Of a DNA stretch of 64,000 nucleotides, positions 34,601 to 46,600 are shown piece by piece. How positions within the stretch are numbered: the stretch's first letter is position 1; each line of letters starts with the position of its first letter. The position numbers and the translations under genes are program-made. The notes under the pieces were generated by a model. The model saw only the letters and a program-made list of their open reading frames with translations, had not been told where the DNA came from and did no database searches. Source of the stretch: Lycorma delicatula (taxonomy: Eukaryota > Arthropoda > Insecta > Hemiptera > Fulgoridae); contig NC_134455.1 in NCBI RefSeq assembly GCF_047948215.1, positions 295,012,647 to 295,076,646 on the forward strand. Reading direction: 5' to 3'.

Positions 34601-37600
34601 GTAGTTCTTTATAAAATGTTTATTTACCAAATTACATATTAAACTCAAAAAGATAATTAAAATACATAATATATAAGATTTAAAAATTAAAAATGTAAAA
34701 CTGATTAATTTATTAATTTTACATCTGCTCCATTGTACATTATTTCCAAAATAGTAGATAAAATACTTAGAATAAAAATTAATTTAAATTATAATATAAA
34801 AGATTGAGTTGAATATGTAAATAAGTTAAAAATCTTAACAATTGGGAGCAAAAACTGGGATGGTAAGTTATGATATAAATAATGTGTATCCTAGCATACC
34901 TATTGACAAAACAATTCAAATAATAAAAAATAAATTAATTAATATACAATCATGAAGACCTTAATTTTATTGATGTAGCATAATCACCATAAGAAATAAA
35001 AGCCAACAAAACTACTTTAAATTTAATGAAATGTTACACACAGGAAAATACCTTCCCAATGAGTTTTCCTTTGTCTGCTATCATGTCCGAAATTTATTTA
35101 CAAGATTTTGAGAAGAATAAAATTGTTTATGGCATTATTCATACACATAATATCTTGTTATTGACTTGTTGTGCTATGATATTTTTGTTGTTTACAATCC
35201 AGTTATATGTGATGAAGACCTCATAATTTTAAATAAGCTCAATTCATATTGTAATGATTTAAAATTCACTTTTGAAATAGACATAAATAGAATAATAAAT
35301 TATATACATGTTATTAGTATTGAAATTATAAAAATAATCAAATTATCACTTCAGTATACAAGAAAGCCACAGCCAATAAAATTACAACCCAAATAAAATC
35401 AAATCACCTTTGGTCTCACAAAATTAACATGTATACAAACATGGTTAATAGAGCGATCATTTACACTCAAAATAATAAAAATAAATTAAACAGAGAAATG
35501 AAAAATATAAAACAAATTGTTATTCATAATGGATTTAATGATTTATTAATTGATAATATATATAAAAATCAAATTTCAAAAATTAATAGTATAACAACTC
35601 TAAAACCAATAAATAATACACATAAAATTGATAATGTGTATTTAACATATTCATATACTGTTAGTATTGTCGTAAATACAACAAAAGTTTATGATAATAA
35701 TAAATTTAAACATGCATATAAAATGAATAATCATATAATAAAATATTTAAAAAACAATAATCATACTGATTCATATAATTTATGTGGGATTTATAAAATA
35801 AAATAAAATGTAATGACTGTAATCACAACACTATTAGATCTTTTAAAGCCAGATTTCTTGAGCATTTTAGACTATAAAAATAAAAGGTTGGGTTTCTTTA
35901 ACATTGTTGACCAACTCATTAATAATAAACATTCTATTTTTGATATTGAAACTAATTTTGAAATATTTGAAATTAAAAACGGAGATTATAAATACAAGCA
36001 GAGATTCAACTTGATCAACCTGCAGAGTATGAGGATGACACACTTATAAGGGTGGCAATAGATGGCAGAACATTTTCAGATAAAGATAATGATAATACCT
36101 AAATTTGAATTATTCATACAGTACAAAACAAAACATACTACTTGTATTGGCTGGCCAAACAAGTAGTATGTTTTGTTTTTATCCTGTTTAATTTCATTTT
36201 AATTTTATTGTAACTGATGTCTTATTTTTATGTATGTAACTTTTAATTTTAATTATTAATTTTTAATATTTTTTATAAAAAAATTATAATTTAAAAAATG
36301 TTTAATCTTAATTATATCTTATATATATATATATTATATATTTTAATTTTTTTTTAGTTTTAATATGTAATTTGTTAATAAACATGTTATAAACAAGAAT
36401 TACAACTGATGATGTGGGTTGCCATGAAAGTACTATTGTAGACATTATGAAAAAATAAGGTGAGTGTCATTTTACTTTATTTAATTCTGTACTTGGATGG
36501 ATCAAGTTGAACTATATTACAATAATAATTATTAGTATTAGTATAATTTATTAGTAGTATTAGAGATGATGTGGGTCTTGAAATGGTAGATTTAAAAAAA
36601 AATATATATAAATATATATATATCTTTATATATATGTTCAGTATGTCTGTAAAGTAATAGTGGGGTTTTATAAACGATTTAAATGAAAGAGAAACACTCC
36701 AAGTTTCTTACCGATTCAGTAGATTTCAATGTGTGCTCCCTTAGTTGCCCTGCAGATATGAAGACAATATCCAGTCTCTTGCCATACATGGCAGAGAATA
36801 TGCAGCATGATAGAAGAAACAGTTTCAGTGATCCCTTCTTTTAAATGGTTCAAATTTTGAACTTGAACAAAATACACTTGTGTTTTTACATAACCCCAAA
36901 ATCGAAATCCTGGAGAATAAAGTCTGGAGACCATGGGGACCAGGCAATCCACCATTCTTGTCCAACCCATCGCTGAGGAAATGTTTTGTTAAGAAAATTC
37001 TGCATGATTGCAGCAAGATGTAAAGGAGCTCTATCCAACTGGAAAATAGAATTTTACGGTATTTGGGACATATTCAGGATGTTGTTCTGTATTATTGTTT
37101 TTTCAGCAAAAAAGAAGGGGCCAATAATTATGTCTCATCCAGTAACGTATCACACATTCATTTTCTCACTGTAACGTTGATGTTCAATAACAGCATGTGG
37201 AGGTTCAGTACCCCATAAATTAACAGTATCCCGATGTACTTGACCAAAAACATGAAACATTGCCTCATCACTGAAAATGAACTTGTTTAAAAATCATCCT
37301 GCTCTAACCTATCCAGAAAGTCTGGATAGACAAAATCAAATCATTTCACTTTGTCCTGTGGATAAAGTTGTAACACCTGAATTTTGTATGCAGTATAACA
37401 GAACCATCTTTTTAACACTTTGTGAAGAATTGTTGTAGGTATGCCCAGCTGTCTAGAACACTGCCGCACAGATTTCTTCAGGCAATGCAAGAAACTTGTT
37501 TGCACTGCTTCAACAGTCATCAGACACTGATGGTTGTGTTTGCTTCAGTAGGCTGCCAGTTTGAGTTGTTTGTCCCATCGTTGGAAGTTATTTTCATGCG

Positions 37601-40600
37601 AGGGGGTTCTTCATTGTACACAAGATGGTATTCATTCCTAACACATGTAACTGAATCGAACATGTGCTGTTTGTGTGTTCTGGAAACAATCTGCATGTGC
37701 TAGCTTTCACACACAAACTTGCAGTGTTTCTCTTTCATTTAACATACATCTTCAGTTTATATACCCATCGTCACAAAAAATCTATAAATATAAAACATGA
37801 TATTTACAGCAATTCATTATACAAAAAACAATAAAAATAAACTCAGAAAAGAAATATATAAAATAAAACAAATAGCAATATTTAATAGTTTTGATAGTGA
37901 AATTTTGGAAAAAAGTTTATAAAAAGCAGAATAAAAATACTAAAATAATTATATCTAAATACAACAAAAAATAATTCAAATATTAATAGTTGTTTATACC
38001 TAAAATAAAATTACATAAATAACATATAAAAAAATATTAATGAATATGATAAAAACAAATAAAAAAGAGCATATAAAAAATATAGAATATTTAAAAAATA
38101 ACAATAGTAATAGAGCAATTAAGAGGAATATACTAAATTAAATGCAAAAATATTTATATAGATAAAACCAATAAATCATTTAAAGAATAATTTACAGAAC
38201 ATTACACAACATACAAAAATAAAAAAAGAGGTATACATAATGTAGCCGACTTCCTTGTTGCTCTCAAATCATTGTCAACCAAGTAATTTTTGAGGTTAGG
38301 AACTAGGTGATAGTTTCTGGGTGCTAAATCTGGCAAACAAGGTGGTTTTGAATCTTCAGTTCATTGATTTTAGCCATTGTAACAATTGACAAATGTGCTA
38401 GTGCACTGTCAAGGTGAAACAAAGGTTTTTTTTTGCCATATGTGGTAGTTTTCTTTTTACAACATTGCTCAAACGTTGCAAGAAATTTGTGCAGTATTCA
38501 CCATTGATTATTTTACCCTTTTTAATGCAATTAATAAGGATAATTCCTTTTGCATCCCAGAAAACAGTCACCATAACCTTATTGTCTGACAAAGTTGTTT
38601 TTGCCTTCTTTGGGGTTGGTTCAATTGGTCCTACCCACTGTTTTGACTGGTGTTTACTTTCAGAAGTGTAGTGGTGGACCCAGTCTCATCCACAGTTATT
38701 AATAGACACAAAAATTCACTGGTGTTCCACTTGTACAGCACCAAATTCTCACCTCAAACAGTTTTTCATAGCAAGTTTTGCTTGAGTGTTAGCAAACATG
38801 GCACCCACCTTGTGCATAACTTCTCCATGCCCAGATAATTATATAAAATATTACCTACACACTCCTTTGACATTTTAACAGTCTCAGCTATCTCATGCAA
38901 TTTTAATCTGCCATCCCCTAGAATGATAATGTGAATTTTCTCTATCATTTCAGGAGTTGTGACCTCAACCAGCTGTCCAGAGCATGGTTTGTCATAATCG
39001 CTTTTGAGATCTTTTTTAATTCAGAAATCCACTATTTTATCATTGAATATGATGGAGAAGAGTATTTTTGTGTTGAATCTATTTCTTGTTTGATTTCAAA
39101 TGGTGTTCAACCTTTCTCATAGAATTTTTTTAACCATTAATTTTTCTAGTTTCTCTATTTTCATGAAAATCACAAAGATGTCTTTTTCAGTAGGCTGTCA
39201 AACCTAGACAATAGAGCTACTAACCTGAAATTTGGTATACAAGCCAGTGAAGGATAGTATTACAGAATGCGAGTAAGAAATTAGACCTGCTGGTGCCATC
39301 TATGTGTCAGGCCAGTAACTTTTCAGCCCACCCTTCTATAATGTAAATAATGAATATACGTTCTATTTAATAAAGTTAGTAAATAAGTTCTACTTTATAT
39401 GGTTATCATTTGAATTTCATTCTGTTTAAATGAGGATAGTCTCATAAAACATTTATTCTATATCCTTCTTATAAAAATGCTTATCATCTTTTTAAAGTCT
39501 CTTTACTATAAAAAAACCATAAATACTTTTATTCTGAATGCAGCTTAAGTTAACACGTTTGTTGCGGTACGGCGCATATATGTGCTGTAATAGGGAGTTG
39601 CTGTGTGCTTGTCTTCGTTTGTGTAATTCCAGTACAGTGCTGATTGATAAGTTATTAAACTTAACTCTCGCACTGTATGGGCCTCATTGTTGCTGTATTG
39701 TACTTGGTCTTTATAACTAAAAATATTTTTTAAAACGATTTTATAGTCTACGATATCGCTTGGAATCCTCCTCTATGAATCATGAGACCTTGCCGTTGGT
39801 GAGGGGGCTTGAGTGCTCAGGGATTCAGAGTAGCTAGACCGAAGGTGCAACCATATCAGAGAGGTATCTGTTGAAAGCCAGACTAAGGAATGATTCCTGA
39901 AAGAGGGCAGCAGCTCTTTCAGTAGTTGTTAGGGGCGTGAGTCAGAATGATTTAAACGACCATATCAACATCACTCAGTCCTCTGAGTACTGTGCAGCTG
40001 AAAGCAATGGAAAACTACAGCTGCTTTTTTTCCAAGAAAATGTGGCTCTCTGCATTTTCATATAGCAATGATGGAGGCGCCTTCCTAGGTAAAATATTCC
40101 GGAGGTAAACTGGTCCCCCGTTCGGATCTCCGGGTGGGGACTACTAAGGAAGGGGTCACCAGAAAATTAAAAAATAACATTCTACGAGTCGGAGCGTGGA
40201 ATGTTAGAAGCTTAAAAAAGGTTGGTAGGCTAGAAAATTTAAAAAGAGAAATGGATAGGATAAATGTGGATGTAGTAGGAATTAGTGAGGTTTGGTGGGA
40301 AGAGGAAAGCGACTTTTGGTCAGGTGATTTTAGAGTAATTAACTCAGCTTCAAATAATGGGCAGGCAGGAGTAGGTTTCGTGATGAACAAGAAGATAGGG
40401 AAGAGAGTAGAGTATTTCAAAACGCATAGCGATAGAATCATTTTAATAAGGATAAAATCAAAACCTAAAACGACAACGATTGTTAACGTCTATATGCCTA
40501 CAAGCACCCATGATGATGATGAGGTAGAGTGTGTATATGAAGAGATTGATGAAGCAATTAAACACGTAAAAGGAGATGAAAATTTAATAATAGTTGGAGA

Positions 40601-43600
40601 TTGCAATGCAAGCATTGGAAAACGCAAGGAAGGAAATATAGTGTGTGAATACAGGCTGGGCAAAAGGAATGAAAGAGGGGACCGACTTATAGAGTTTTGC
40701 ACGAAGTATAATTTAGTAATTGCCAACACCCAATTTAAAAATCATAATAGAAGAATATACACTTGGAAAAAGCCAGACGATACTGCAAGGTATCAGATAG
40801 ATTATATCATGGTTAAGCAAAGATTTAGAAATCAACTCGTTGACTGCAAAACTTACCCTGGAGCAGACATTGATAGCGACCATAATTTGGTGATAATGAA
40901 ATGTAGATTGGGCTTTAAAAACCTGAAGAAAAGGTGTCAGATGAATCGGTGGAATTTAGAGAAGCTTGAGGAAGAAAAGGTAAAGAAGATTTTTGAGGAG
41001 GACATCGCAAGAGGTCTGGGTAAAAAAGATAAGGTAGAAAATGTAGAAGAAGAATGGGAGAATGTTAAAAAGGAAATTCTTAAATCAGCAGAAGCAAACT
41101 TAGGCGGAATAAAGAGAACTGGTAGAAAACCTTGGGTTTCAGACGATATATTGCAGCTGATGGATGAACGTAGAAAATATAAGAATGCTAGTGATGAAGA
41201 AAGTAAAAGGAACTATCGGCAATTAAGAAATGCTATAAACAGGAAGTGCAAACTGGCGAAAGAAGAGTGGATTTAAGAAAAGTGTTCAGAAGTGGAAAGA
41301 GAAATGAACATTGGTAAAATAGACGGAGCATACAGGAAAGTAAAGGAAAATTTTCGGGTACATAAATTAAAATCTAATAATGTGTTAAACAAAGATGGTA
41401 CACCAATATATAATACGAAAGGTAAAGTCGATAGATGGGTGGAATATATTGATGAAGAGTTATACGGAGGAAATGAATTAGAAAATGGTGTTATAGAGGA
41501 AAAAGAGGAAGTTGAGGAGGATGAAATGGGGGAAACAATACTGAGATCTGAATTTAAGAGAGCATTAAAAGATTTAAATGGCAGAAAGGCTCCTGGAATA
41601 GACGGAATACCTGTAGAATTACTGCGCAGTGCAGGTGAGGAAGCGATTGATAGATTATACAAACTGGTGTGTAATATTTATGAAAAAGGGGAATTTCCGT
41701 CAGACTTCAAAAAAAGTGTTACAGTCATGATATCAAAGAAAGCAGGGGCAGATAAATGTGAAGAATAAAGAACAATTAGTTTAACTAGTCATGCATCGAA
41801 AATCTTAACTAGAATTCTATACAGAAGAATTGAGAGGAGAGTGGAAGAAGTGTTAGGAGAAGACCAATTTGGTTTCAGGAAAAGTATAGGGACAAGGGAA
41901 GCAATTTTAGGCCTCAGATTAATAGTAGAAGAAAGATTAAAGAAAAACAAACCGACATACTTGGCGTTTATAGACCTAGAAAAGGCATTCGATAACGTAG
42001 ACTGGAATAAAATGTTTAGCATTTTAAAAAAATTAGGGTTCAAATACAGAGATAGAAGAACAATTGCTAACATGTACAGAAACGAAACAGCAACAGTAAC
42101 AATTGAAGAACATAAGAAAGAAGCCGTAATAAGAAAGGGAGTCCGACAAGGATGTTCCCTATCTCCGTTACTTTTTAATCTTTACATGGAACTAGCAGTT
42201 AATGATGTTAAAGAACAATTTAGATTCGGAGTAACAGTACAAGGTGAAAAGATAAAGATGCTACGATTTGCTGATGATATAGTAATTCTAGCCGAGAGTA
42301 AAAAGGATTTAGAAGAAACAATGAACGGCATAGATGAAGTCCTACGCAAGAACTATCGCATGAAAATAAACAAGAACAAAACAAAAGTAATGAAATGTAG
42401 TAGAAATAACAAAGATGGACTACTGAATGTGAAAATAGGAGGAGAAAAGATTATGGAGGTAGAAGAATTTTGTTATTTGGGAAGTAGAATTACTAAACAT
42501 GGACGAAGCAGGAGCGATATAAAATGCCGAATAGCACAAGCTAAACGAGCCTTCAGTAAGAAATATAATTTGTTTACATCAAAAATTAATTTAAATGTCA
42601 GGAAAAGATTTTTGAAAGTGTATGTTTGGAGTGTCGCTTTATATGGCAGTGAAACTTGGACGATCGGAGTATCTGAGGAGAAAAGATTAGAAGCTTTTGA
42701 AATGTGGTGCTATAGGAGAATGTTAAAAATCAGATGGGTGGATAAAGTGACAAATGAAGAGGTATTGCGGCAAATAGATGAAGTAAGAAGCATTTGGAAA
42801 AATATAGTTAAAAGAAGAGACAGACTTATAGGCCACATACTAAGGCATCCTGGAATAGTCGCCTTAATATTGGAAGGACAGGTAGAAGGGAAAAATTGTG
42901 TAGGCAGGCCACGTTTGGAATATGTAAAACAAATTGTTAGGGATGTAGGATGTAGAGGGTATACTGAAATGAAACGACTAGCACTAGATAGGGAATCTTG
43001 GAGAGCTGCATCAAACCAGTCAAATGACTGAAGACAAAAAAAAAAAAAAAATCGCTTGGAAAACATGTGAACTAACTGTAGTTGAAACAGTTCCTTTATA
43101 TATATTCTTATTTAGTGTCTATTCGTAATGAAGTCAAAATATATCAATTTATTAATTTGGATTATGTTTACTAGGAAGGATATAAACACTTTATGTGAAT
43201 TGATTCAGATCCAATTATCTGGAAATAAATTTTATGTTTGTTTAGTGTTTATATTATTTAAATATACATTTGAATGGATTTTTTTTAAACAAAAATATTT
43301 TAACATATATTTAATTTAGGAATAATAAAAGTTGACAAATCAAAACATTGAGTAATGGATTAGGTGACTATTTATAAATTTAATATAATTAATTTAACTT
43401 ATAAATAAAAACCATCAACTATAAGATTAAGTAATATTATGAATGTTTTATTGAATAATTTGTGATAAAAATATATGAAAAGGAAATAAAATTGAAAGAG
43501 ATTGAAAAACAATCTGATAAGTGGTATGACCAAATGTATATCAAACGAAAACCCAAGGTCAAACAGTTCAGCATATAGAGTAAATATGTATAAAAACTAC

Positions 43601-46600
43601 ACGCACAGTACAAAGCCTCAAGACGGGCCAATATGTGCCGTAACACACAGTGGGCGATTACTATACGACTTCAAAGTTGCCAGTACAGCAAGATGGTTAA
43701 GTTTCCTATTTTAACCGCCCCAGCGAACGTATTAAAATAATGTATGAATAACATAAAATGGTATGGCACAATGACAAGTATTCTTTTCAAAATGGAATGA
43801 AATTTGATGTATTATTTATCTATAATTTTGCTACCAATTTAGGAAAACAGCTGCCAAGTTATAAAGAAAGTAAAATGAAATTATGCTCTTATGCATGCAG
43901 AAATCATTGTCTTACTGATACACTTGAAGGGAAAATGGGTAATTAAAATCAGATACTATCATTAATTATAAAAATCATTATGTTATGATAAGTTTTGCTA
44001 TAGTTTTAATTAAAAAATTCTAAGATTAATCACTTAAAAATGGTTAATAAGATTATATTAACATTAATTTTACTAATTAATTTGAACTGTATGAGTAATC
44101 TTAATTGAAACATTAAATTTTGTTTCGTTTTAAAGATCAGATTAACGTGAAATAGGAACATGCTTATTTTACTATTTAGAATTTTAAAATAAGGTTAATA
44201 TAATAAAAATCTCAAAGATGATTTAACCTTGAAAATTAAAAGGTAAATTTTGGTAAGTAATCTTTGTAAAAAATTTAAAAAAAAGTTATACACTCCATAA
44301 AGTAATCACTGAGAGATTTCAGTAAAGTAGTAGAAAAGTAAAATAAAAAAAAAGTAAATACATACAATCCAAAAAATAGATAATTTATAAAATAAACAAG
44401 AGAGTTGATTTCAAGTCACTTAAAAAAAAAGTTTACCTGCATTTGAACAGATTGACAGTTGACAAATTCAATTGATGATATTAAGGAGTCAAAAACAATT
44501 GCAGTTTTTTTACATGAGTCAAGGAAAATGGAATTTAATTTTCCTTTTACAATAAGAGTGGACTCTGTGCAGCCATACATATAAACAACATTGTTCATTT
44601 CTGCCTCATCAATAATTAGATTCTGATTTTTATGTTGATGTTCCTAAACAAAAAACATCTAAATCTTGTAAAATCAGAATTATAAAAATCATGCACCAAA
44701 ACAATAAAAAACAAAATGTTAGCAACATTAACCCAACAGTCAACAAATTCATGATAATGTTTTACAATAATATTGCGTAAAACAAAATCTTCAAGAATAA
44801 CACTAAGTAAGCTCAACATTACAGATACTTCAAGTATTTGCAATTTAAGAACATATGAGAATAAATAATTAACTGAAGAAAATTTTAACAAGAAAACTAC
44901 ATTTGTTTTAACCCACTGTTCTATGTCATAGATACATTTAAAAAGATCTGAACCATCCATCTGATTTTAAATTATGTAAAAAATTACAAATCCTGAAAAT
45001 TACAAAAATTTTAACTACATATATATTCTATTCTTAACACTCACTAGACAAAAAACTGCTAGTTCTAGATGTCTGACATTATGATATAGATTTACTCTAG
45101 TATTTATTGTTGATTGTCATTATTCATTTTTTTTTGGGTATGTTTTTATCTTGATTCATTTATGATAAACCTATAGACCTATGATAAACCTATAGTCTTA
45201 TTGTAGTTTCTGAGAGGTTGGAATAACCAGGCATAAAATAGGCAATCATAAAATGTGCATATAAAAGTTTAAATCACTCTTTAGCGTTTAGTTATTCGTG
45301 AATGGCATGATTTAATTTAATACTTATCTGTGATGAATTTGGACCCTTGTTGAAAAGAGAATTTATTCAATGCTATTGTTCTTGCTACTTGTGATCTTGT
45401 TTCTGTTACCTTAAGTCCATTTTTATAAAATATCACTAAAAGAAAGCATTACCACACTTTCACTCACTCACATTTCTTTACTGTCCTGGCATCATAGCTC
45501 TAGAGATATGCTGCAAGAAGGAAATTATGGGATAGTCAAAAAATGGGGTACAATTTTTTTAATTTCATTTCATGACTCAGGGACCCCAAAAAACAATAAG
45601 TAGGGATTAATGTTCATACATAGTACATAGATAATGTACCTATATTGACATGTTTGAAGTTTAATAACTTTTGACTGGATAAGCTGATTTTGATGAAATC
45701 TGGCACAGAGATTCTTGTATATGAGGCAATTTGTTGATAACGGTTGGGGTCAATATCTCCAGGGGATGAGGTAGATACCCACCAGGTTGGTCTAGTGGTG
45801 AACGCGTCTTTCCAAATCAGCTGATTTGGAAGTCGAGAGTTCCAGCGTTCAAGTCCTAGTAAAGTCAGCTATTTTTACATAGATTTGAATACTAGATCAT
45901 GGATACCGGTGTTCTTTGGTGGTTGGGTTTTAATTAACCACATCTCAGGAATGGTCAAACTGAGAATGTACAAGACTACACTTCATTTACACTCATACAT
46001 ATCATCCTCATTCATCCTCTGAAGTATTATCTAAACGGTAGTTACTGGAGGCTAAACAGGAAAACAGAAAGGGGATGAGGTAGATAGTTTCTTTGGGGTC
46101 AACTTCCTAAAAATTTTGCAATCATAGCTACACTTTATATAAGCTCAGTATATATATACATGCTTATTTTACAATTTTAAAAATATCCTGCCTCCAAATT
46201 CTCCCCTTCCTCAAAAAAGTTTTTTTTTTTTATTTATTGCATATCGTTAAACCAAATTTTTTTTGTCCTTGAATAATAATAGTGCAAGTAAACAAAATAC
46301 TTTGGGGCAATGTTGGGGGTAAAGGAGTCGATCAAAATTTAAAAAAATAGATTTAAAAATTTTTTTAAATCACTTTTTTTTATACAAGATAACTCCCTCA
46401 ATGAATAATGAGACCTAGCTGATGGTAAGGGGGCTTGAGTACTCGGTGATACAGAGTAGCTGGACTGAAGATGCAACCACATTGCAGAGGTATCAAGCCA
46501 GAATAAGGAATGATTCCTGAAAGAGGCCAGCAGCTCTTTCATTCAGTAGTTGTTAAAGGCGTAGGTCAGGAGGACCTTAACGGCCATATCAACATCATTC

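Larger units (their letters stand above)
34481..36525 (+). mobile_element. Penelope-like element with inverted terminal copies
   Basis: The core (about 35027-36060, plus) encodes a degraded Penelope RT and a GIY-YIG endonuclease. The flanks 34481-34673 and about 36330-36525 are inverted copies of each other, roughly 190 bases each with high identity. They share TTATTTTTTCATAATGTCTA, CAACCCACATCATCAGTTGT and more. Penelope elements are known for such LTR-like ends in direct or inverted order. Each arm contains a hammerhead-like motif. The element sits in a CAP intron, antisense to CAP. Confidence 0.85.

Noticed and set aside
39766..39900. HDV-like self-cleaving ribozyme at the RTE 5' end
   Set aside because: Some LINEs carry one, but I could not draw the required nested double pseudoknot from this leader. 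A structure search would be needed.
45778..45850. A tRNA gene (A box and B box present)
   Set aside because: The sequence continues into a shared non-tRNA body, occurs in several copies and has target duplications, so it is a SINE.
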